Position numbers and translations under genes: made by a program
In this document: positions 11,110 through 19,803 of the stretch, in pieces
How the letters are laid out: every line of letters starts with the position of its first letter
Numbering within the stretch: the stretch's first letter is position 1
Origin: Spirodela intermedia
Lineage: Eukaryota > Streptophyta > Magnoliopsida > Alismatales > Araceae
Reading direction: 5' to 3'
NCBI GenBank assembly: GCA_902729315.2
Contig: LR746271.1
Span: 1,389,501-1,453,500 of the forward strand
DNA: 64,000 nucleotides
Notes under the pieces: model-generated
What the model was told of the DNA's origin: nothing
Database searches by the model: none
The model's input: only the letters and a program-made list of their open reading frames with translations

Positions 11110-13798
11110 ATGGCGGACGCAGCTCTCGGCTACGTCGTGCAACGGGTCGGCGACCTCCTCATCGATGAAGCGGTCTTCCTGTACTCGGTGAAAGATCAGG
11201 TGGAGTGGGTCAAGGAGGAGCTCCAGGCGATGGAGTGCTTCCTGAAGGACGCCGACTCGAAGAGCAAGGGGGACGAAAGGGTGCAGAACTGGGTGAGGGA
11301 TGTGAGGGAAATCGCTTATCGGGCTGAGGACCTTGTCGAGTCCTTCGTCTCTCGATGTCGATGGGAGACGTCGGAGGAGAAAGGGCTTCATCCGGACCAT
11401 TTTGTGTTGCCGCCTTCCATCCCCCAACGGCATCATTGTTCTCCACCAATTCGGTGACGAGATCGAGGCCATACGGACCAAAATCGACGAAATCAATGGA
11501 CGAAGAAGCACCTACGGAATCCAGGACCTGGGCGAAGAGCCTAGGAGGCAGATCGACAACACAGTGCGGGAACGAAGGCGGGTCGTTCTCCATGCGACAT
11601 ATGCTGATCTGGTTGGCATGGACGAGGAGAAGAACAGAATCGTGGAACATCTGTCGGACAAGAGCAAGAAGAAGAGGTCGGTGATCTCGATTGTGGGGAT
11701 GGGCGGCCTCGGGAAGACCACTCTTGCTAAGAGAGTCTTCAACGAAGCAAAATCCAGGTTCAGTCACTCGGTTTGGATCGATGTCTCCCAGCAGTATTCC
11801 GCTGAGGATCTCCTTGGAGAGATTCTTCTGCAGGTCAAGAAGACCGGAGAAGAGGAACTCGAGAAAATGACGAGGCCCAGGCGAGAGGAAATGCTTTACC
11901 AGACCTTGCTGGCGGATAACTACTTGATCGTCATGGATGACGTGTGGGACACCGACGTTTGGAGAATCCTCGGTGCGCATCTCCCAGACGCCGAGAACGG
12001 AAGTCGGGTGCTCATCACCACCCGGTCCGTCGAAGTTGCCAGATCTGCGGATACATCTACCCCTCCCTACCAGCTGCGATTTCTAACCGAGGAGGAGAGC
12101 TGGGAGCTCCTCTCCAGGAAGGCGTTCCCGAATGAGGAGGATATCGGAGTAGTCTGTTCAGCACCGTTGAGGGATCTGGGGAAACAGATTGCGAGGAAAT
12201 GCGGGGGCCTGCCTCTTGCGCTGGTGGTGCTCGGGGGTTTGCTGTCGACGAAAGGTCCGTCACTTCGGGCGTGGAGGAGGGTCGCGGAGACACTCGTGTG
12301 GGAAACCAGCAAAGATGGCCGAGTGTGCTTGGATATACTGGCGCTGAGCTACGAGGACTTGCCCCGTCATCTAAAGTGGTGTTTCCTTTATTTCAGTTCT
12401 CTTCCAGAGGACTTCGAGATTGAAGTCGACAAGCTGATTGGATTGTGGGTCGCGGAGGGGTTCGTCGAGCAAAGAGCAGGTGAAACACTGGAAGAAACTG
12501 CAGAGGATTACCTGGAAGAGCTCGTCCAGAGGTGCATGGTGATACCTGTGCGAGATGTATCTGAGCTACGATGCCGGATCCATGATGTGCTGCACGATTT
12601 TACCGTTGCAGAGGCTAAGGAGGTGGGGTTCCTCGTCTCTCACGGGATTGGAGACGACCGTGGGGCCTCCCAACTGGATTCCTCCGTGCGGCGGCTTTCT
12701 CTTCAGGGGGAAAAAGCGTGGTGCTGGGACTCGCTGTCCACTCCAAGACTGCGCACCTTGCTGACGTTGGGAGCCCGTCGCAAATTCGGTAAAAATAGAA
12801 CCTTCCCCTTTCTACATCTGAAACTGCTGAGAGTCGTCGATCTGGGGAGGACACGAATCGCCAAACTGCCAGAACAAGTTGGAGACCTGATCCATCTTCG
12901 ATACTTGGGCTTGAAAACTACAATGATAACGAGTCTTCCGTCTTCAGTGGGGAAACTTCGTCATCTACAGTGCTTAGACGCAAAGTGGACGTGGATCAGA
13001 ACGTTGCCGAGAGGCGTCTGGAAGATCGAAGCCTTACGCCAGATCATCGTTCCCGACAATGTGGAGCCGAAGATAGAGGAGGGAGGCTTGTTAAGAAACT
13101 TGCAGGTGCTCAAGCGCGTCCGCGCCGGGAGCTGGTTCGATAGCTGCCTAGGGAGCCTTACCAGTCTCCGGGAGCTGGAAATAGAAGATATCAAAGACTG
13201 TCATCATCCCGCGCTGTCATCTTGGCTACCGGAGTTGCGACACCTGAAGAAGTTGTGCTTACGAGGCGAGTCAGTCCCAGAGTTTCTATGGACAACACCA
13301 TCCAGCTTTCCTTCCCTTGAAGTTTTATCCCTGGGTGGGAGAGTGAGTAGGCCACCACAACAATCAAGTTCTGTCGGCGACCGGTGGCCCCCCAATCTCA
13401 CCCAAGTCAAACTAAGCTGGACCTTTCTGGGTCAAGACTCGATTGCGGCGCTCGAGAAGCTCCCTGAACTTACATATCTGTATCTAGGTGCTGGATCCTA
13501 CGAAGGGAACGAGATGATCTGCTCCCCCGGCGGGTTCCCGAAACTGGAGTCCCTCGTACTTAATTCACTGAAGAAGTTAGAGAGGTGGGTAATTGAGGCC
13601 GGGGCCATGCCCCGCCTGAGGAGCTTGGAGATCTACGGCTGCACAAAGTTGGCGATGCTTCCGGAAGGGTTGCAACAGATGGCTGCATTGAAGGAGCTCG
13701 TTTTGTGGAATACGTCCCCTGAAATCCGTTCAAGAGGCGAAAAGGAGGGAGAAGACTGGCCCAAAATCCAACACATACCTTCAATCACCATTGGATGA
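11110..13798 (+). pseudogene. CNL resistance gene 1, broken by a single-base frameshift
   Basis: A single-exon CC-NB-ARC-LRR gene nearly identical in its first two thirds to the intact gene at 19804. The frame opens with MADAALGYVVQRVGDLL and carries the Rx-N domain up to AYRAEDLVESFV. At about 11349-11351 there is one extra base (gtctctcg here, gtcctcg in the paralogue), so this frame stops at 11457. The rest of the protein runs uninterrupted in the next frame to 13798: P-loop GMGGLGKTT, kinase-2 LIVMDDVW, GSRVLITTRS, CGGLPLAL, CFLYFSSLPED, RIHDVLHDF and the LRRs. In that second frame there is no ATG before GMDEEKN (11618), so re-initiation would give a protein without the CC domain. It may be a very recent pseudogene, a truncated NB-LRR, or a sequencing error. 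Confidence 0.8.
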
Positions 13799-14077
13799 CT
13801 TCGGAGTGAATTTGGGACTTAGGGCAAGTGGATTGTATATTGTCTTTCATGTAAGATATGGAACCGTTGTGATAGATAGATTGCATGGGGAAACCCGCCG
13901 CCGTCCGTCTCTCTCTCTCTCTCTGTGTCTCTCTCTGTTATGTCAGAAATAACGAGCATAACATTATCTCATTAAAGTACTCCATACTCTTTGGCATTGC
14001 AATTGTTCATAGGAATTTTATTTTCTATTTTTAGGATGAATAACGATAACTAGTCTAGTCACCGGCGAAACTCACAG
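13799..14077. other. 3' flank of CNL 1 with a CT-rich microsatellite
   Basis: The 3' flank resembles those of other CNL copies (a 'gacttcggagtgaattt' stretch recurs after the LRR fragment at 33696). An imperfect CT run lies at 13908-13935. No gene is seen. Confidence 0.6.
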
Positions 14078-14410
14078 ATGGAATACTTACCGGCGCCGGA
14101 AAAGACTTATGCCGCCGGAAAACCTTCCGCAGCAGCAGCGGCGGCAGCGGCGGCGGCGGAGCAGATGAAGATCGTCCTCCTCTTAACCTCGTCTGGTTCT
14201 CACCTCCTCGCGGCGTTGTCGCCGAACGGTCTCACGCTGCTTGCTTTCAAATCCTCCCTCTGGTGATCCCTCCGCCAGCCTCGCCGGCTGGGAAGAGGGC
14301 GATGGGGATCCCTGCCGGTGGCCTGGAGTCTCCTACAACAATGTCGCCGGCTTCGCCTACTCTCGCGTCGTCGTCCTCACCATCTCCGCCAAGAATCAAT
14401 GCGAGTTCCT
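14078..14410 (+). pseudogene. 5' fragment of an LRR receptor-like kinase gene
   Basis: The frame from 14078 contains a poly-alanine tract, a hydrophobic stretch (KIVLLLTSSGSHLLAALS) and then SPNGLTLLAFKSSL, after which it stops. One frame over, the sequence continues as GDPSASLAGWEEGDGDPCRW PGVSY and RVVVLTISAKN. Together they match the N-terminal LRR cap of ZAR1/PRK-type receptor kinases: an 'LNxDGLxLLALKSxL' start, then the 'DPxxxLxSWxxxDxxPCxWPGV' motif. The frame change near 14260 and the absence of further LRRs, a transmembrane segment or a kinase make this a truncated pseudogene. It is not related to the neighbouring CNLs and may have been moved here as a fragment. Confidence 0.6.
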
Positions 14411-14439
14411 CGGGTTTTCCTATTTAACTGCCGTAAATT

Positions 14440-14700
14440 CCTCATCTTATTCTCCCACACAGCTCATAAGATTGTCTCTTCGTTATTCGTTTTTGTTAGT
14501 TCTGTGACCTTGCTGTTCTTTTATTTCTGAAGACGAATTCCTTGTGATTGTGGGTTTAGGATGGTAGAAGCTGCTGTTCAGTTTTCTCCCACAAAACCAC
14601 CTGCCGCAGTGGGCGGGGGAAGCAAAGGAGCAGAATACAGCTTCTATTGCTACTACCGTGAAGGTGAGTTCATCTTCACGCATTAGAAAGATATTTAATA
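14440..14700. repeat. Exon-like repeated segment, copy 1 (also near 24200 and 34640)
   Basis: Three copies share 'cacagctcataagattgtct', a stretch encoding KPxxAVGGGSKGxExSFYC, and a following GGTGAGT donor-like site (here at about 14663). Similar copies are at about 24205-24420 and 34640-34800. The conserved short coding-like stretch followed by a splice-donor consensus suggests an old exon, but I do not recognise the protein. Confidence 0.5.
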
Positions 14701-14877
14701 CGGCCGATAGAGAGGTTCAGCCCTAGATTTGTAAATGAAAGGAAGCCATCATCTAGTATAACAGAAAGATTTAGAAGCGAAAAATAGAGGCACAATTTTT
14801 TATTCAAAAGAAGAATCTGAACTGTCTGTCGTTCCTGAGAAAAATGTGGTTAATGAAATTGAAGAAAGCAAGGACAA

Positions 14878-15260
14878 ATTCTGGAATGTATCATCTTCCT
14901 CTTAAATTGGTCCACTTTCTTCTAAAACATCGTCCCTGAATTTATTTATAATCTATCTTTTGTTTCCTTCCCTGGCATTGTCATAGTTTGCCCCCCTTGG
15001 GACAGTTCTTGGTCTGTCTATTGGCATTAACTTGGGTCTCTGTGCCATTAGAAACATCCAGCTTATAGAATGAACCGTGCAGATCAAATTCTGGATGTAT
15101 AGCATGACACATTTCTCTTCGGATACTATTATCATCGTCAGTTGCTCTGTTTTATAATGTACATGGATGGCAAAAGTCCACACAGCCTAACTTTATAGAA
15201 CTTGTGCCAATTTTGATTGCATGGTAGTCCATCGTAAAACCTTTTAAAAATGATAACTTT
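14878..15260. repeat. Copy 2 of the 370-bp block from beta-5 intron 2
   Basis: Closely similar to 5823-6190 in the same orientation. It lies directly upstream of the LRR fragment at 15270-15880, whereas in the true intron the block is followed by unrelated DNA. No coding function is seen. Confidence 0.7.
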
Positions 15261-15269
15261 TCTATTCAA

Positions 15270-15880
15270 GAAGTTGCCAAGCCTGAAGAAGTTGTTCCTA
15301 AACGGCTCGCTGATCCCAGATTGGCATACCGAAGTTGCTAAGCCTGAAGAAGTTGCTCTAAAACGTCTCGCTGATCCCAGATTGGCTATGGACAACATCC
15401 AGCTCTTCTTCCCTTGAAAACTTATCCTTGATAGTGAAAGTGAGGAGGCCAGAACAATCAAGTCCTGGCGGCGACCAGTGGCCCCTCAATCTCCCTGAAC
15501 TCGTACTTATACGACACTGGTCTGGGTCAAGACTCGACTGCAGCGCTCTAGATCCATACCTGTATCTAGGTCGCAGATCCTACAAAGGGAACGAGATGAT
15601 CTGCTCCCGCGGCGGGTTCCCGCAACTGGAGTCCCTCTTACTCAGCTTCACTAAACGAGTTAGAGAGGTGGGTAGCTGAGGCTGGGGGCCATGCCCCGCC
15701 TGAGGAGATTGACGATCAAGAACTGCAGAAACTTGGCAATGATTCCGAAGGGTTTCAACACATGGCTGCTTTGAAGGAACTCGCTTTGATGTTTATGTCC
15801 CATGAACTCTGTTCTAGAACTCAAAAAGGAGAGAAAGGACTGGCCCAAAATCCAACACATACCTTCAATCACCAGCTGAC
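15270..15880 (+). pseudogene. CNL LRR 3'-end fragment
   Basis: Only the end of a CNL LRR region is present: LKKLFLNGSLIPDW-like sequence, then LYLGRRSYKGNEMICSRGGFPQLESLLL, and finally the family C-terminal stretch equivalent to PKIQHIPSI near 15845. The reading frame changes several times. The first 115 bp contain a tandem duplication of about 58 bp ('agcctgaagaagttg ... gatcccagattggc' occurs twice). No NB-ARC or CC is attached. It is followed at 16090 by a beta-5 pseudogene, so it marks the 3' end of a lost CNL copy. Confidence 0.75.
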
Positions 15881-16089
15881 TCTAATTGAAGTCAACAGAA
15901 ATTTGCATGTTTATTATTTAGAGGGAAGATTGTCCTTTGTCATCATTTAATACTCCCCAATATCATGCATTGCATACTTGCTATATTTTACTCCATCAGA
16001 AAGGAAATTTTCATAAGATTACTGAGAGAAACAACTCGATATCATGCACCTAATTAGGACCGAAGAAATATCCATCTTTGCTATTTTAT

Positions 16090-18045
16090 TCTTCATAAAA
16101 TCAGGTCTCTTAGTGTTCGTATCCACTTTTTGTGGGGGGGCCTCCACGTCCCACCACAAAAGAAGAAAAGAAAAAAATAAAATCTAACTCTCTGCCTAGA
16201 ATGTTTGACTTTGTCATTGATGCTTTTGAGTAGCACAAGAGCCTCGAAAACCTCCACCCCAGTGCTGTACTGCACCTGCTGCCCAACTTCTGCATGATGT
16301 CTCTCTACTGCACATGCCAGATAATGGTGCCATTCTATAGAATTTCTTCCGAATGGCTGAAGAGGTTGGCTTGCGATCAACGGTGACAAGGAAAAGGAAG
16401 CCAATAAATCCATGGTTTTCATTCCTTGACACTTGCTTCTGAATTGGATCGTCCAATCTCAACATGTTCTACCAAGTGGATGTGGGTCAGCAGATTTCAC
16501 TAGTTAAATGTTGAATGTGTAAGGAGGAAAACGAGTTTTTGTTCCCTCATGTCTCGCGCAATGTATCATAATTGTGGCATTTGGGAATGAGATAATCTAT
16601 TATTGTCAGAGAATGATGCACGTATAAGAGCTAATTCCATGATTGCTAGTTGATTAGGGCTAGGTTGGTTCTATATTCATCTGTTATCAGAACCTCAGAT
16701 CTTGATCTTTTCGTCATGTACACTGCGTTTCTAATGTTTGTATGACATAACATAACTATTCGTGATGGAGCATGCTAATGGATTATCTAACATTGAAAAT
16801 AATGGTTAAATACATGAGAAGAAAGTACTCATTCCCAATTATTTTTGAGTTGTGAGGCCTGATTTTTTCATACTCTTAAAATGGAGGATTTATAGTATGA
16901 ACGATCCAGCATAGTTTTTTCGCACATTTATTTTGGGAGTCTTACGTGTGCTACCTTTGGTCTTTGCATTGGATAAATAGAATGCATCTTTGATGCTTAT
17001 CAGACGATATCTGGCATGTATAGCACATAGCCTGATGTGCAGGCAGCAGTAAAATAAGTGTTCTACCTTCATATGAATGATGTAAACATGGGACATGCAT
17101 AGAATGCGTGTCGCTTTCGAAACCAGAATTATATGCTACAACATCAGTTATATAAACATACTGTTGTTGAATTACTCACGGTTATACAGCGAGCTAACGA
17201 ATCGATATTGCTTGATAGTGACATTATTATATAGTTCGTACTTTCGCTTTATTCCTGAACTAGTGTTGGAAATCATACTAGTAAAGTTTTGATGTCAAAC
17301 TCGTGGCTCTGAAAGTCTGAGTAGCTGCCTGGATCAGCCTAAGGTGGTCAAATCTGAATAGATTTCTAGCTGTGTTTGCATGGGGTCTAATTTTGGTAAC
17401 ATTTGATGACGTGTAATCCTTTTTTAGTGATTGTTTCTTGAGACTGCTGCTAGTGACAGGTTTTTTTTTCCATTTTGAACTTCTCAATCTGTGAAGAAAA
17501 TCATAGAGATCAATCGATACATGACTGGAGGCGCTGCAGAATACCAATTTTGGCACAGAAATTTGGGCATCAAAGGTACACCTACTGTTGTTAATTACTC
17601 TTATTAGCTTACTTTTTTGCGAGTGTTCATTTAATGCATGACTATTATTCACGAAAAACTGATTATATCATGTTTCTAAATTTCCTTGTGTTTTTCGTTA
17701 TGCTATTCCTTTCAGTGTAGTCTGCATGAACTAGCAAAGAAGCGAAGAATTTCGGTGACAGGTGTCTCAAAGCTGTTGGACATTAATATTCTGTATCCCT
17801 ACAAGCGGATGGGACTTTCGCTAGGAACTATGATTGGTGGATAGGATGAAATGGTATAATCGTTCGAGGGTGTTTCTAATTCATTTCACCCTCTTGCCTC
17901 TATTTCTCACCATTTGACCATTTGCACCACAAGGAACAGGGCCGTGGTCCATACTACATTGATGCCGAAGTAGCCAGGCTTAGAGGTGATGGGTTTTCTG
18001 TTGGATCAGGATCATCACACGCATATTATTCAGTTGTAGTCATGA
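16090..18045 (+). pseudogene. 5'-truncated proteasome beta-5 pseudogene (intron 2, exons 3-5)
   Basis: Sequence equivalent to beta-5 intron 2 (from about 6620) runs into copies of exon 3 (about 17483-17575: [13 protein letters not shown], then a deletion of a few codons, [16 protein letters not shown]), exon 4 (about 17717-17850: [14 protein letters not shown]) and exon 5 (about 17941-18020: YYIDAEVARLRGDGFSVGSG). Exon 4 contains a premature stop where Trp should be (GGTGGATAGGATG) and an inserted base run. Exons 1, 2, 6 and 7 are absent. At about 18045 the sequence switches to CNL upstream DNA equivalent to 10430 onward. It cannot make a working subunit. Confidence 0.85.
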
Positions 18046-18495
18046 TAATTAAGGTTTTACATATTTTAAATAACTGATATTACTCCTTGAAATTGCTGTC
18101 AAATAAAAGATAATCTTAAGCTAATCCCTGTGATGACAAATGACCATTACTTCATTTAAGTGAGTTAGTTAACACTACACAAAAAAATTGATTTCAGTCT
18201 AGTTAAGTGATACCATGGAGATATAGTGGAAATTGAAAATTATATATTTAAAACTAAAAGTCACTCTCATGTCAAGAAATTATATTGTTTATCTTGCGCC
18301 TGCTCTTACTAGAGCTGAACCAGCTGTGTAAAAATTTCTAGCTTAAGAATACCTAACAACAAAATAGCCTTGCATTGAGAGGTTTTATGTTTTTTTCCAT
18401 CAGAAGATGTTATTAAAGTATTGGCCTTCCTAAAAACATGTACGACCCAAATTAGTTACGTATTATCAGCAACAAATAACTTGCATTGTTTCAGC

Positions 18496-19207
18496 GGACT
18501 TCACCAATTCGGTAACGAGATCGAGACCATAATGGCCAAAATCGACGAAATCAATCGACGACGAAGCACCTACGGAATCCAGGACCTGGGCGGAGAGCCG
18601 GGGAGGCAGATCGACAACACAGTGCGGGAACGAAGGCGGGTCGTTCTCCATGCCCCAGATCCTGACCTTGTCTGTATGGACGAGGAGAAGAACAGAATCC
18701 TAGAAAATCTGTTGGACGGGAGCAGGAAGAAGCGGTCGGTGATCTCGATTGTGGGGATGGGCGGCCTCGGGAAGACCACTATTGCTAAGAGAGTCTTCAA
18801 CGAAGCAAGAGCCAAGTTCGGTCACCCGGTGTGGATCGACGTCTCCCAGCAATACTCCGCTGTGGATCTCCTTGGAGACATTCTTTCGGAGGTCACGAAG
18901 CTCAACGTAAAGAAACTCGAGCAAATGACGAGGGCCGAGTATGAAGCGATGCTTTACCAGACCATGGGGGCGAAGAAATACTTGATCGTCATGGATGACG
19001 TGTGGGATACCGACGTTTGGAGAATGCTCAATCCGCATCTCCCAGACGCCCAGAACGGAAGCCGGGTGCTCATCACCAGCCTGTCCGTAGAAGTTGCCAG
19101 ATCTGCGGATACATGTACCCCTCCCTACGAGCTGCGATTTCTAACCGAGTAGAGCTGGGAGCTCCTCTCCAAGAAAGCTTTCCCGAAAAAGGAGGATATC
19201 GAAGCAT
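18496..19207 (+). pseudogene. CNL fragment: NB-ARC without CC or LRR
   Basis: The homologous stretch starts at LHQFGNEIE and continues through P-loop GMGGLGKTT, WIDVSQQYS, kinase-2 YLIVMDDVW and GSRVLITS to LRFLTE, where a stop falls at 19150. The frame upstream of 18496 is intergenic-type sequence with no ATG in a usable position, so there is no start. After about 19207 CNL similarity ends and the promoter block of the next CNL begins at 19255. The fragment is orphaned at both ends. Its NB-ARC is closer to the genes with LLDGSRKKRS (29077) than to those with LSDKSKKKRS (11110, 19804). Confidence 0.85.
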
Positions 19208-19254
19208 TTGTAATTTTTATTTTCAGATCATCAATAATTTTCGGACATCAAATA

Positions 19255-19803
19255 AGGAGAGGCTACCTTGGAGACTTAGTAGAAATTGAAAAGAAATATT
19301 AAAAGCTTAAAGTCACTCTCTCATGTCAAGGTTCAATCATCAATAATTGCCGACAGTCTTCAAGTAGGAGCATTTGATGGGGACAGCTAACCAGCTCTCT
19401 TGACGAAATTATTTTCTATTGGTTTCTTGATATGGTCAAGATATGGTGGCGTTGAAAAGAAGCGTTTGACCTTGTTGACCAATTTGTTGGCACGTGGGGT
19501 GGGTGACAAGATGTATCAACGATGGCCGACTTCCCACTCACCAATTCCTCGAGTCAATTCAGTTTTCAGTGTCTTGGAATTTATTTCTTAAATTAGTGGG
19601 TACGAGAAATCGTGTTTTCTCACATTTTTTGGGATTATCTTCTGTTTTAGCCTAAACTCACGCTTTCGTTTTATTCCCAGTAACAAAATAAAACATCAAG
19701 CTATATTTTTTTTTCTTATTGTTCTTCGCTCTTACATAGTTGAGAAGCCTGATCGGATAAGCATTTCCAGATCTGCCTGAGAAGAGGCGAAAGGCGGAGA
19801 GGG
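19255..19803 (+). promoter_or_regulatory. CNL promoter block, copy 2, with paired W-boxes
   Basis: Collinear with 10571-11109. Two TTGACC W-boxes at 19466-19471 and 19475-19480 keep the same 3-bp spacing as upstream of CNL 1. This block drives the intact gene starting at 19804. A WRKY response is inferred from the motif only. Confidence 0.55.

Noticed and set aside
11210-11980. Long minus-strand open frame (256 aa) across CNL 1, and similar antisense frames in the other CNLs
   Set aside because: It is the antisense shadow of a GC-rich coding region; the same antisense frame appears in each paralogue and has no motif of its own.
18421-18495. Extension of the NB-ARC frame upstream to 18421
   Set aside because: This part matches CNL intergenic DNA (equivalent to 28311-28390), and the apparent first codon is TTG; it is not a protein start.
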